A stretch of DNA of 32,978 bases. Origin: Candidatus Zhuqueibacterota bacterium. Lineage in GTDB: Bacteria; Zhuqueibacterota; Zhuqueibacteria; Zhuqueibacterales; Geothermadaptataceae. A model generated the notes under the pieces. It worked only from the letters and a program-made list of their open reading frames with translations. It was not told the origin of the DNA and made no database searches. Made by a program: the position numbers and the translations under genes. The DNA lies in contig WFVT01000254.1 of assembly GCA_015491485.1 (NCBI GenBank), positions 1 through 32,978 of the forward strand, written 5' to 3'. This document shows positions 16,637 to 25,011 of the stretch, one piece after another; position 1 is the stretch's first letter; the number at the start of each line of letters is the position of its first letter.

Positions 16637-17812
16637 ATGTATCATTTTGATTTTAATGAAATTCCAATGGACGAATCGCAGCCGAGTCGATCTTTGAAAA
16701 TCGTGCAAGTGTGCACGTCGAAATCCTGGGGTGGAATGGAAATGCACGTTGCGAGCCTGAGCGAACTGCTGCAAGGGGACGGTCAGCAGGTCATGGCCAT
16801 TGCCGATCCCGACAGCCGGTTGTTCGCGCGGCTCAAGCAACTTTCTGTCCCGCTTCTTCCGATTTTTGAGGGCGGCTATATTCGGCCACGAGCCATACGA
16901 AGGGCGCACCGGTGGCTTGAGCAAGTCAGCCCCGATGTGGTCCACGTGCATTTTGCCCGAGATTTGTGGTGGCTGGTACCGGCGATGCAGCGATTGCCGC
17001 GCGTGCCGCTGATTTTAACCAAACATATCGGTACGCAAAAGTCCAAGTCCGATACGTTGCACCGTCATTTGTATGAACGGGTGCAAACCATCATTGCGAT
17101 TTCCAATGTCATCCGGCAAAATATCATTGCAACGCATCCGGTGGCGCCGGAAAAGGTCGTTACGCTGCATCACGGTGTGAATCTCGAACGGTTTGCGCTG
17201 CGCGACGAGCGTGCCTATCGCGTTCGCAAAATGCTGGGTTTAAGCGCCGATCATGTGGTCATCGGCATTGTGGGGCGGTTGCAACGGGCCAAAGGATATA
17301 TGGAATTTTTGCACATGGCGGCCCAATTGAAACCGCGCTATCCACATTGTCGTTTTTTATTGGTCGGAGAAGCGTCGCGGGGTGAGGAAGCGGAAGCGCG
17401 TGAAATTTTGAACGCCATCCCTCGCCTGGGATTACAGGATCGGGTGTTCTGGCTGGGATTTCGTGAAGATGTTCCCGATATTCTGGCAGCGATGGACATC
17501 TTTGTTTTTCCATCGCACGCAGAGGCGTTTGGGCTGGTGCTGATTGAAGCCATGGCCGTCGGATTGCCCGTGGTCTCCAGCCGCTGCGATGGAGTGCTGG
17601 ATGTCGTTGTTGACCGGGAAACCGGTTTTTTGGTGCCGCCGAAAAATGTGGAGCAACTGGTGCAGGCGGTAACCAGGTTAATTGAGGATAGAGGGTTACG
17701 TGAACGAATGGGACTTGCCGGTCGTCGGCGCGTGGAAATGCATTTTGATCAGAAAAAAATGTTGCAACGTCTCAAAGAAATTTACGCAAAACCCCCTTTA
17801 GCCTTTAATTGA
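16637..17812 (+). CDS. GT4-family glycosyltransferase
   Basis: The N-terminal domain begins with LKIVQVCTSKSWGGMEMHVASL, the typical acceptor-side loop of GT-B enzymes. The C-terminal domain has GIVGRLQRAKGYMEFLHMA, FLLVGEASRGEE, VFWLGFREDVPDILAAMDIFVFPS and the E-x7-E motif in EAFGLVLIEAMAVGLP, which binds the donor nucleotide-sugar. The length of 391 residues is usual. The donor and acceptor are unknown; lipopolysaccharide-core or other envelope glycans are the usual targets. ATG 16667 (MDESQPS) is an alternative start, and neither start has a clear ribosome-binding site. It stands alone rather than in a glycan cluster. Confidence 0.92.
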   Translation: MYHFDFNEIPMDESQPSRSLKIVQVCTSKSWGGMEMHVASLSELLQGDGQQVMAIADPDSRLFARLKQLSVPLLPIFEGGYIRPRAIRRAHRWLEQVSPDVVHVHFARDLWWLVPAMQRLPRVPLILTKHIGTQKSKSDTLHRHLYERVQTIIAISNVIRQNIIATHPVAPEKVVTLHHGVNLERFALRDERAYRVRKMLGLSADHVVIGIVGRLQRAKGYMEFLHMAAQLKPRYPHCRFLLVGEASRGEEAEAREILNAIPRLGLQDRVFWLGFREDVPDILAAMDIFVFPSHAEAFGLVLIEAMAVGLPVVSSRCDGVLDVVVDRETGFLVPPKNVEQLVQAVTRLIEDRGLRERMGLAGRRRVEMHFDQKKMLQRLKEIYAKPPLAFN

Positions 17813-17857
17813 ATATCGATAACGTGAAACATTAGTGCTGACGGGAGAATGGTTGAC

Positions 17858-18280
17858 ATGAAACCGAAGTTTAATATGGAAGAATTCCCGATGGATACCA
17901 TTTTTCACGGTAATCTGGGACAACTGATGACGGTAGCCGGGGCAAATTCTTCCTTCCGTGGTTTGGCGGATACAGATACCATTTACCCCATAGATCTCAA
18001 TGCCATCGATGACGATGATGACTGGGAACAGGAGCTCTGGGAGCAGGATGAGGATTGGATTGAGGATGATGAAGAAGACGATATTTTTTATGATGATGAA
18101 GATATTCTGGATGAAGAATTGGAAGAAGACCTGGAAGACGACGACTGGGATGAGGACTGGGACGAAGAGGAGGAGGAATGGGAAGACGAGGAGCCATGGG
18201 ATGAATCAGAAGATGATTTTGACGACAACGGCTGGGACATGGATGATGGCGATGATCGGTGGGATGATGAGGACTGGTAA
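17858..18280 (+). CDS. extremely acidic, Trp-rich low-complexity protein
   Basis: I do not recognise a family. After about 50 ordinary residues (MKPKFNMEEFPMDTIFHGNLGQ...), the protein becomes almost pure Asp/Glu punctuated by ten Trp residues, as in DDDWDEDWDEEEEEWEDEEPW. Roughly half of all residues are acidic and there is no signal peptide, so it is predicted cytoplasmic and strongly anionic. ATG 17858 has GGGAGA ten bases upstream. The track start (17849) has it too close. Possible roles include a DNA mimic, a metal or cation buffer, or a binder of basic proteins; all are guesses. The sustained GAT/GAC/GAA codons in one frame ending neatly near the next gene argue for a real gene. Confidence 0.7.
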   Translation: MKPKFNMEEFPMDTIFHGNLGQLMTVAGANSSFRGLADTDTIYPIDLNAIDDDDDWEQELWEQDEDWIEDDEEDDIFYDDEDILDEELEEDLEDDDWDEDWDEEEEEWEDEEPWDESEDDFDDNGWDMDDGDDRWDDEDW

Positions 18281-18301
18281 GTAACCGTTAACCAATGTTG
18301 A

Positions 18302-18766
18302 TTGATAGTGGTTGCTGAAACACAAGAGAGGGATCGAATTTATCCCGAGGTTCCCCGGGTGGCTGTCGGGATGGTGGTTTTGCTGAACGGCAAGCTGCTG
18401 TTGGTTCGCCGGAAAAAAGAACCGGCAAAGGATTCATGGACGCTGCCCGGCGGCTTGATTGAGTTGGGAGAATCCACCATCGAAGCGGCGGTTCGGGAAA
18501 CTCGTGAAGAAACCGGCTTGGAAGTCGAGGTGGATTCGGTCATCGATGTTGTGGATTATATTGAACGCGATAAACAGGGCAATGTCCGCATTCATTACGT
18601 CATCATCGACTATCTGGGCTATGCCGTTTCGGGTAAATTACAGCCCGGTTCGGATGTCGCTGAATTGAAGCTGGTATCGGAAGAGGATTTGCCGCAATTG
18701 CCGTTGCCACCGATTACAGCGGCTTTCCTGAAAAAACACGGCAAAAAGATCTTCGGAGCTCTGTGA
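18302..18766 (+). CDS. NUDIX hydrolase
   Basis: The NUDIX box is complete: GLIELGESTIEAAVRETREETGL, matching G-x5-E-x7-RE-x2-EE-x-G-hydrophobic at about residues 57-79. Around it are RVAVGMVVLLNGKLLLVRRKK and a C-terminal ADP-ribose-pyrophosphatase-like half. Enzymes of this size (about 154 aa) hydrolyse nucleoside diphosphates linked to another moiety, and the substrate is unknown. There is no suitable ATG. Initiation is at TTG 18302 or GTG 18308, without a visible ribosome-binding site. A good intrinsic terminator overlaps the stop codon, ending this transcription unit. Confidence 0.92.
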   Translation: MIVVAETQERDRIYPEVPRVAVGMVVLLNGKLLLVRRKKEPAKDSWTLPGGLIELGESTIEAAVRETREETGLEVEVDSVIDVVDYIERDKQGNVRIHYVIIDYLGYAVSGKLQPGSDVAELKLVSEEDLPQLPLPPITAAFLKKHGKKIFGAL

Positions 18767-18790
18767 TTGATGGGTTACAGGGCTCTTTTT
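18756..18790 (+). terminator. intrinsic terminator overlapping the NUDIX stop codon
   Basis: GAGCTCTGT (18756-18764) pairs with ACAGGGCTC (18777-18785), nine pairs including one T-G wobble, and TTTTT follows (18786-18790). The 5' arm is the last coding sequence of the NUDIX gene, whose TGA is at 18764-18766. Confidence 0.75.
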
Positions 18791-18815
18791 ATATCATCAC
18801 TGAGGCAGGAATAGC

Positions 18816-19319
18816 ATGAAATACAGTGCGACGGTTGATGATCATCGGTTTGAGTTCGAGTTGCTCAAGAACGATAACGGCTACAGCGTACGAGTGCAAG
18901 ATCGAGAATATCCGATGGAAATCGCCGAACGGGCTCCCGGCAATGTGATCTTGCGTTTGAACGGCAAAGTCTATGAAATTTTGATGAAACGCCATCAGAG
19001 CGAAGGGGAATTGCTCATCAATGGCAAGAGCTGTCAGGTCCATGTGGAAGACTTGCGGCTGCTGCAGCTACGTCGGTTATCGGGGGCGGGCACGGATGAC
19101 AGCGGACCGCTGCAGATTAAAGCCCCCATGCCGGGCCTGGTTCTGAAAATTCTGGTTCAGGAAGGGCAAAGAGTGGCCCGTCGAGACGGCCTGGTTATTA
19201 TTGAAGCCATGAAAATGGAAAATGAAATTCGCGCTGAACGGGATGGCGTTGTCAAGCGGATTGAAGTGAAAGAAGGTCAGGCCGTGGACAAAAACCAATT
19301 GCTGCTTCATTTGGAGTAA
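18816..19319 (+). CDS. biotin carboxyl carrier (biotinyl-lipoyl domain) protein
   Basis: The C-terminal domain is a biotinyl domain with the classic IIEAMKMENEI motif; Lys133 is the expected biotinylation site. APMPGLVLKILVQEGQRV precedes it and VKEGQAVDKNQLLLHLE ends it. The N-terminal 90 residues resemble the spacer found in gamma or carrier subunits of acyl-CoA carboxylases and decarboxylases rather than fatty-acid AccB. The length is 167 residues. No biotin carboxylase or carboxyltransferase gene is in the window, so it must serve subunits encoded elsewhere. GAGGCAGGAA lies about six bases before the ATG. It comes right after a terminator, so it probably has its own promoter, which I could not pin down. 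Confidence 0.88.
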   Translation: MKYSATVDDHRFEFELLKNDNGYSVRVQDREYPMEIAERAPGNVILRLNGKVYEILMKRHQSEGELLINGKSCQVHVEDLRLLQLRRLSGAGTDDSGPLQIKAPMPGLVLKILVQEGQRVARRDGLVIIEAMKMENEIRAERDGVVKRIEVKEGQAVDKNQLLLHLE

Positions 19320-19384
19320 AAGAAGCGTTACAACTGCGCCCTGACGCTAAGCGTTGACTCTTATTTCAGGAATCGTATCGATTT

Positions 19385-20026
19385 ATGAATGATATTGTCT
19401 ATTACGCCTTACTTGCCCCGCCGATTCTCATTGCTTTAACGTTTCACGAATATGCGCATGCTCTGGTTGCCTACCGACTGGGTGACGATACCGCCGCCAA
19501 ACAAGGCCGCCTGACGTTGAATCCGCTGGCGCATCTGGATTTGCTGGGAACGATCATGCTGTTTATTGTGCAACTGGGCTGGGCAAAGCCGGTGCCGGTC
19601 AATCCCGGGAATTTTCGCGACCCCCGCACCGGAATGTTTTGGGTGGCGCTGGCCGGCCCCCTTTCCAACATCCTGCTGGCGTTCGTCTTCGGCATCCTCT
19701 TTCGCCTGAGCATGCAAATGGAGGTGGCGCATCCTTACTGGGGCCATGTGTTGTTTATGTTGCGTCTTGCCGTGATCATCAATCTCATCCTGGCATTTTT
19801 CAACCTGATCCCGATCCCCCCGCTGGACGGTTCGAAAATCGCCTTCAGTTTTGTCCCGGATCGTTATGCCGGTTCCATCGTCCAATTTTCCCGTTTTGGT
19901 CCCTTTATTTTATTGGGACTGATTATTGTAGGCCACCGTTTCGACATTCCCATCATCTGGTCACTGATCGGGCCGCCTGTGAAGCTCCTGGCAGCCCTTT
20001 TCGGGAATATTAATATTAACATTTAA
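19385..20026 (+). CDS. site-2 protease family (M50) membrane metalloprotease
   Basis: The zinc motif HEYAH (His21, Glu22, His25) lies in the first transmembrane helix and the third-ligand motif NLIPIPPLDGS (Asn140-Asp148) in a later one. Several other hydrophobic segments make it a polytopic membrane protein. At 213 residues, without a PDZ or CBS domain, it belongs to the compact S2P-like group often found in bacteria and archaea. Substrates are unknown; regulated intramembrane proteolysis is the general role of M50 enzymes. It follows the biotin carrier gene by 65 bases. Confidence 0.92.
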   Translation: MNDIVYYALLAPPILIALTFHEYAHALVAYRLGDDTAAKQGRLTLNPLAHLDLLGTIMLFIVQLGWAKPVPVNPGNFRDPRTGMFWVALAGPLSNILLAFVFGILFRLSMQMEVAHPYWGHVLFMLRLAVIINLILAFFNLIPIPPLDGSKIAFSFVPDRYAGSIVQFSRFGPFILLGLIIVGHRFDIPIIWSLIGPPVKLLAALFGNININI

Positions 20027-20101
20027 ACAATTCCTTCAACCTTTTCCAGGCTCGGGCGTTTATAAAAACATCGGAGTGGTTGAATCAGGACAGGATCGTT
20101 T

Positions 20102-20833
20102 ATGAATAACACGCAGCGCGGAGATTTACGAACCCTGGGGATTCTTGGCGGTATGGGGCCCGAAGCAACCGCCCTGCTGTTTCAGTTGATTATCCGCCGG
20201 ACTCCGGTAAGCCGCGATGCCGATCATATTCCGATTTGCATTTATAATTTCCCGCAAATTCCCGATCGCACCCGTGCGATTTATTCAAACGGCCCCTCGC
20301 CGGTCCCTTATGTGATCGAAGGCCTGAAAGTGCTGGAACAGACCCCCGCCATGTGCGTGCTCATCCCGTGCAATACCGTTTTTTATTTTTACAACGAATT
20401 TAAAGATCAAACCCGCTTGCCCATCGTGCATCTGATCAATGCCACGGCCAAAGCGATCAAACACCATCCCCAAAAGCCGCAACGGATCGGGGTATTGGCT
20501 ACGATTGGTACACGCAAAACCGGACTGTACGAGCATTTTCTGGCGGAGCAGGGGCTGGAAACGATCTATCCGGATGAAACCATGCAGCAAGCGGTGATGC
20601 AAGAAATTTATAACATCAAGGCGGGCAAAATCCAAAGCCGGTCCAGCAGACAGGCAGCCGAAAAGCTGCGAGCCGAGGGTGCCGATCTGATTTTATTGGC
20701 CTGTACGGAATTGTCCATCGTTCACGATGATCTCGCCCGCGACTGGCCTGTCATGGATGCCCTGCGTGTACTGGCCGATGTGGGTGTACAGATCGGTCTC
20801 GGGCAGGTAACCCCGTACCAATACACTCTTTAA
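20102..20833 (+). CDS. aspartate/glutamate racemase family protein
   Basis: The N-terminal signature LGILGGMGPEATALLFQLII is diagnostic of the aspartate racemase (RacX/YgeA) group. The two catalytic cysteines are present in IPCNT (Cys90) and ACTEL (Cys201). GVLATIGTRKTGLYEHFL and the 243-residue length fit. These PLP-independent enzymes interconvert L- and D-amino acids, often aspartate, and D-amino acids may feed peptidoglycan or be released. Substrate specificity cannot be read here. A 7-bp inverted repeat (TTCAACC 20035-20041, GGTTGAA 20078-20084) lies just upstream, and no strong ribosome-binding site is visible. Confidence 0.92.
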   Translation: MNNTQRGDLRTLGILGGMGPEATALLFQLIIRRTPVSRDADHIPICIYNFPQIPDRTRAIYSNGPSPVPYVIEGLKVLEQTPAMCVLIPCNTVFYFYNEFKDQTRLPIVHLINATAKAIKHHPQKPQRIGVLATIGTRKTGLYEHFLAEQGLETIYPDETMQQAVMQEIYNIKAGKIQSRSSRQAAEKLRAEGADLILLACTELSIVHDDLARDWPVMDALRVLADVGVQIGLGQVTPYQYTL

Positions 20834-20848
20834 CTGGATGGACGACCC

Positions 20849-21151
20849 ATGAAAACCTGGATTGGCATCATGCTCGCGGGCCTGCTGTTTTTGGGCGGGT
20901 GCCGCGGAGGACACCTGTCGGGGAATGAGCGCACTGAGAGCCGGGAAATGACCGGCAGGATTTATCTTGGAGGAACCGAAACTTACAGCTTTATTGGCTT
21001 GCAACTGCCGTCCGGGCGGGCAATTGTACTATTGGGCGTGGATAGTCTCCGCAACTATCAAAACCGCACGGTGCAGGTGAGGGGCTATTTCACCCGCGCG
21101 GAAAGCGATTCCTTTATTGTGAAACAAGTCAAAATTCTACAAAATCCATAG
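20849..21151 (+). CDS. small predicted lipoprotein
   Basis: A lipoprotein signal ends in FLGGC (lipidated Cys18). The mature part (about 82 aa) is beta-rich: MTGRIYLGGTETYSFIGLQLPSGRAIVLLG, then TVQVRGYFTRAESDSFIVKQVKIL. This pattern (a modification value for a property, then an expression for changing it) resembles small OB-fold-like domains seen in many bacterial lipoproteins, but I do not recognise a named family. It starts 15 bases after the racemase and ends about 20 bases before the metalloprotease, so co-transcription with the latter is likely. Confidence 0.75.
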   Translation: MKTWIGIMLAGLLFLGGCRGGHLSGNERTESREMTGRIYLGGTETYSFIGLQLPSGRAIVLLGVDSLRNYQNRTVQVRGYFTRAESDSFIVKQVKILQNP

Positions 21152-21172
21152 CGCTTTGGAGGATGTTTGCGA

Positions 21173-24115
21173 ATGCAATCAAAGCCATTTTATCGATCGT
21201 TTGGGCTGTTGCCGCTGATGGCGATTGCGGCGTTTGGGCTTCTGGCTGCCGTTGCCGGCAATCACGGCGGATTCATGAAGAAAACAGCCCAAAAAGTAGA
21301 GGTCCCCGCATCCCCCATGAACGATGAATCCCTTCAGGGGCCTCAGCCGGTTTGCGGTTTGCCGTTGCTTCCCGACGTTTTGCCCACCGAGGGAGGACCC
21401 TATATTGAGGCGGCGTTTTCCGCCGATCGCGATACCGTCGGCCACATACGCTCCTTTTACGCCTGGGATCACAAGAAGAATCAGTTCCATCAGGTCGCTG
21501 CGAAGTTGCTGAAAATCGGCAAGTTCAGTATGATCTACGTGGATACCAGTCAGGCCACCAACCCATCGGATATCGACCGTCTTTCCACCCAGTTCGATAA
21601 TGTTATCTATCCAACCACCACGCGCTTGTTCGGCGCCGAGCCGCGCCCCGGTGATGGCAAGGATGTGGACGGCGATTCTCTGATTACCATCTTGCTGTAT
21701 GATATTCGTGACCCCGCATACTATGATTCGACGACCACTCAATTCGTCGCCGGCTATTTTTTGCCCAATAATCAGGACCGGCGCACGCGATTTCCAAAAT
21801 CCAACGAACGGGAAATGGTATATGTGGATATCCGGTCACTATCATCCCTTCCCGAACTCACTCTGGGAACGCTGGCGCATGAATTTCAGCATTTGATCCA
21901 ATGGAATCAGGATGCCAGGGAAACTCGCTGGGTGAATGAAGGGCTATCCGAACTGGCGGTTTGGGCCTGTGGCTACAGCCGGCGCTCGCCGTTTCTGTTT
22001 TTGAAAGAGCCGGACCTCTCACTGAATACTTTTCAAAACAAACTCGAAGATTACGATAAAACGTTTCTTTTCTTTATGTATTTGTATGATCAATTTGGCG
22101 ACACCGCCATTTACAACATTTCGACCGACCCGCGTGTGGATACCCTCGGCGTGATTTCCGGGCTGAAAAAAACGCATCCATCGGTCAGTTTCCGGCAGGT
22201 TTTTGAAAACTGGGTGCTGGCAAATTATCTGGATTTGAACGACGGCTCCGCTTACAGCTATTCCAATCTGGAATTACCGACCGTGGGATACACAAGGGTG
22301 TTTACTGCCCTGCCGGTGGAGCCGCAGAATGAGCAAGTAATGCACTATGCCGCGGATTATATCGAGTTCCGCGGCGGAACCGATCTGGTGGTGAATATCG
22401 ATGGAGAAGACAATAATCCGTATTTCAGCGCCAAAATTGTTGAGTTTGATGCCAATGGTAACGTCCTGAACATTCGCGACATCTCCCTGAACAGCGTGAA
22501 TGAAGGCTCACTGGCGATTGATGGATTCGGCACGAATGTGAAGCGGGTGGGGCTGGTGGTGATTCATGCCTATTACAGCCCGGTTTTGACCAAATATACG
22601 TTCTCTGCCGACGGTCAGGGACGGTTGACCGGATCGCAAGAGTTGGCATACGATGACGGGCGTCCTTATGGCTATTTTCAGTTACAAGAGGGCGATACCC
22701 TGTTTGTCATGTTCGACGGCCAGGAAGGCATGGCGCTGGATAGTGTCCGGTTCATGTTCTATAGCGCAGGAAATGCGGAATTTCACATTTGGCGTCCGAG
22801 AAGCAACGGGTTGCCCGGCCGGGACTTGATCATGCCGATGACCAGACGGGTACAGAATGTGGCGAATCAAAATAACAATTTTACGGCATGGGAGACCGTC
22901 GATTATTCAAATCAATTTGTCGATATTTCGAGAGCATTTCTGGTCGGCCTGGTGATGGGGGCGGATGCGCCGGATCCGAAAGTGCTGGTGGATTCGTCCA
23001 ACGTCGAGCCGCCGCGCAGCCTGCTGTTTGGTGAGGGAAGCAGTGGCCGGCAATGGTATCTTGCCAGCGGCGATTTCATGATCCGGGCATACATCTCGCC
23101 GCTGGTGAACGATTTCAGCAAGCCGGTCATCACAGTGGGCGCTTTTCAGCATCCCGTGTTTACCGAAAATCTGGACGTCTTCGTTTATAGCCCTAAACCG
23201 CTGAATGCCGCCACTATCGTGGCCAGCATCGAGCGGGATGGTAACGTCGAGCCACTGAGTTTGACCCCGGCCACGCAAGACCATACGTTATTCCAGAATC
23301 TGGATGTGCTTTTGGACGGCGCGGGCACGGTGACCATTATTGTCCAGGCGACCCATGCCCGTGGCACCATCCAGGGCGCGGATACCCTGTCCTTTGCCGT
23401 GCAGGAAACAGGCGGAACCGGAAAGCTGAAATTGACATCTGTCGATCAAAGCGTGACGGTTACCTTTCCGCCCAAAGCTTTCGATGCAGGCAAATGGCTC
23501 ACTCTCATGCCGGTTCGTCCGCATCGGCTGATTCCCGGGGTGGAGCCGCCTCTGCCGGAATTGGCGGTCAACGGATACAAACTTGCAGCGCAGCCCAAGC
23601 GAATCGGCCCTCCCGGGACGAACCTTTCCCAGCCGGCCCAATTGAGCTGGCGCGTTCCCCGGGAGCAAGGGCGGCAGACGTTTATCGGTGCGATCGAGGA
23701 GGAGGGGGTTCGCATTCTCGAAACCTATTTTGACGATAGCCGCGGGGAAGTTTATGCGTTTATTGATCGCACCGGCGATTATCTATTGCTGATCGCGGAA
23801 AACGGCGATCAAAATCAGCCGGCACAAATTCCCCAAACGTATGTGCTGGAACAGAATTATCCCAATCCATTTAATCCGAGAACCACCATCCGTTTTGCCG
23901 TGCCCACGGCGCAGACGGTATCCATCATGATTTACAATATCAAAGGACAGCTTATTCGGACTCTGCTGAACGAGCAGCCCATGGAGGCCGGATGGCACCG
24001 GATCGTTTGGGATGGCCGCGATGACACAGGCAACAGCGCGGCTTCCGGCGTGTACCTTTATAGGCTCAAAACCGCCGATTTTGAACAAGTGAAAAAAATG
24101 ACGCTGATTCAATAA
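21173..24115 (+). CDS. secreted HExxH metalloprotease with T9SS sorting domain
   Basis: A signal-anchor-like N terminus (LLPLMAIAAFGLLAAVAG) precedes a protease domain. The zinc motif is HEFQH (His236, Glu237, His240), followed by WVNEGLSELA, where Glu256 or Glu260 would be the third ligand. This is a gluzincin arrangement close to hyicolysin (M30)-like or M6-like secreted peptidases. The middle is beta-rich. The C terminus (about 890-981) is a type A T9SS sorting domain: NYPNPFNP, IMIYNIKGQLIRTL, WDGRDDTGNSAASGVYLYRL, KKMTLIQ. GGAGG is 10 bases before ATG 21173; the track start at 21167 is a TTG. The protein is probably exported across both membranes and attached or released at the surface. 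Confidence 0.85.
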   Translation: MQSKPFYRSFGLLPLMAIAAFGLLAAVAGNHGGFMKKTAQKVEVPASPMNDESLQGPQPVCGLPLLPDVLPTEGGPYIEAAFSADRDTVGHIRSFYAWDHKKNQFHQVAAKLLKIGKFSMIYVDTSQATNPSDIDRLSTQFDNVIYPTTTRLFGAEPRPGDGKDVDGDSLITILLYDIRDPAYYDSTTTQFVAGYFLPNNQDRRTRFPKSNEREMVYVDIRSLSSLPELTLGTLAHEFQHLIQWNQDARETRWVNEGLSELAVWACGYSRRSPFLFLKEPDLSLNTFQNKLEDYDKTFLFFMYLYDQFGDTAIYNISTDPRVDTLGVISGLKKTHPSVSFRQVFENWVLANYLDLNDGSAYSYSNLELPTVGYTRVFTALPVEPQNEQVMHYAADYIEFRGGTDLVVNIDGEDNNPYFSAKIVEFDANGNVLNIRDISLNSVNEGSLAIDGFGTNVKRVGLVVIHAYYSPVLTKYTFSADGQGRLTGSQELAYDDGRPYGYFQLQEGDTLFVMFDGQEGMALDSVRFMFYSAGNAEFHIWRPRSNGLPGRDLIMPMTRRVQNVANQNNNFTAWETVDYSNQFVDISRAFLVGLVMGADAPDPKVLVDSSNVEPPRSLLFGEGSSGRQWYLASGDFMIRAYISPLVNDFSKPVITVGAFQHPVFTENLDVFVYSPKPLNAATIVASIERDGNVEPLSLTPATQDHTLFQNLDVLLDGAGTVTIIVQATHARGTIQGADTLSFAVQETGGTGKLKLTSVDQSVTVTFPPKAFDAGKWLTLMPVRPHRLIPGVEPPLPELAVNGYKLAAQPKRIGPPGTNLSQPAQLSWRVPREQGRQTFIGAIEEEGVRILETYFDDSRGEVYAFIDRTGDYLLLIAENGDQNQPAQIPQTYVLEQNYPNPFNPRTTIRFAVPTAQTVSIMIYNIKGQLIRTLLNEQPMEAGWHRIVWDGRDDTGNSAASGVYLYRLKTADFEQVKKMTLIQ

Positions 24116-24138
24116 CCCCCGCTTTTCAGGAGATAAAG

Positions 24139-24717
24139 ATGAGAAGCAATTTTCTTTGGCCGGCTGTATTGCTCATGTGGGTGGCACTGGGATGTGGCAA
24201 TCCCGGCGGCGCAGGCAGCATCGAGGAGATTATCGCCAAAGGCTGGCAGGCTTTTGAAGCCGGCGACTATGTAAAAGCCGAGTTTACCTTTACTGAGGTG
24301 ATCAACCGTGATCCTCAAAATGTCGAGGGCAAAAACGGGATCGCCTGGGCGCAGGCCATGCAGCGCAAATATGAAGATGCCATCGTCAACTGGCTGGAAG
24401 CCGTCGATCTGGATGATTCGGTACCTGATGTGCATGCCGGTTTATGCCTTGTATATCAGGTGCAGAAACAGTTTGAAGAGTGCATCCAGGCAGGGGAAAA
24501 AGCGCTGCAACTGGCGCCGAATTATGCATTTGCTTATGATCAGACTATCACGGCAAACACGTTACGCGGCACCATGGCCTCTGCTTATTACGGATTGGGC
24601 CAATATACCAAAGCCGCTGCCATGCTGGACAGCGCCGATCCGGCTAATGCGCCTCACAGTACCGATCCCGCCGAACTTCTGCAGGCGATTATGGCTTTCC
24701 TCGGATTTAAGAAATAG
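24139..24717 (+). CDS. TPR lipoprotein
   Basis: A lipoprotein signal (LLMWVALGC, Cys19) is followed by TPR repeats: AKGWQAFEAGDYVKAEFTFTEVINRDP, NGIAWAQAMQRKYEDAIVNWLEAVDLD and AGLCLVYQVQKQFEECIQAGEKALQLAP, with a further one around ASAYYGLGQYTKAAAML. The 192-residue protein is probably a periplasmic or outer-membrane scaffold. CAGGAG eight bases before ATG supports the start. It follows the T9SS protease by 23 bases, so it may share its transcript. The partner protein is unknown. A short GC-rich hairpin with GTTTT lies directly after the stop codon. Confidence 0.85.
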   Translation: MRSNFLWPAVLLMWVALGCGNPGGAGSIEEIIAKGWQAFEAGDYVKAEFTFTEVINRDPQNVEGKNGIAWAQAMQRKYEDAIVNWLEAVDLDDSVPDVHAGLCLVYQVQKQFEECIQAGEKALQLAPNYAFAYDQTITANTLRGTMASAYYGLGQYTKAAAMLDSADPANAPHSTDPAELLQAIMAFLGFKK

Positions 24718-24718
24718 G

Positions 24719-24740
24719 CCGCCGGTTGTTGGCGGGTTTT
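24719..24740 (+). terminator. possible terminator after the TPR lipoprotein gene
   Basis: CCGCC (24719-24723) pairs with GGCGG (24731-24735) around GGTTGTT, then GTTTT. The stem begins at the base after the stop codon. The U-tract is short. Confidence 0.4.
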
Positions 24741-24794
24741 GGGTAGCGGCCGGTTTTCGTCAGCCTGCGGAAAAAACCATACCGCCTTTGAAGG

Positions 24795-24849
24795 TCCGGC
24801 GCTGCATTGCAGGGAGCCGGCCGCAGCAATGTTTAGATGCAGCGCCGGA
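24795..24849. repeat. perfect 13-bp inverted repeat in a repeat-rich intergenic region
   Basis: TCCGGCGCTGCAT (24795-24807) and ATGCAGCGCCGGA (24837-24849) are exact reverse complements around 29 nt. Alternative pairings overlap it: CATTGC with GCAATG inside, and GGGAGCCG (24812-24819) with CGGCTCCC (24894-24901) outside. GGTTTT and AAAACC upstream form another pair. The gap 24718-25011 contains no convincing ORF; the track ORF 24308-25042 is a frame-shadow of the TPR gene. It may be a REP-like mobile repeat or a structured leader for the next two genes. Confidence 0.6.
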
Positions 24850-25011
24850 GGAAAGGAACGGCAGGAAAAATCTTGATCGTTCTCTGAAAAAAACGGCTCC
24901 CAGGGGTCATCATTTCTCGTTGCCGATCCGATTTAAAGAACATAAAAACAGGCGGCCATCGCGCCGGAACGGTGCCGCCCCCAATAGACCAAAAATCAGC
25001 GGGGTCATGCC

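Noticed and set aside
18000-18284. Alternative +frame ORF (Met/Thr/Lys-rich) over the acidic gene
   Set aside because: It is the frame shift of a GAT/GAA-rich sequence, giving ATGATG-type Met runs. It starts inside the gene and has no ribosome-binding site.
21163-21172. ATG directly after GGAGG, in another frame, near the metalloprotease start
   Set aside because: It is too close to the Shine-Dalgarno and gives a frame without a domain. ATG 21173 leads into the signal sequence.
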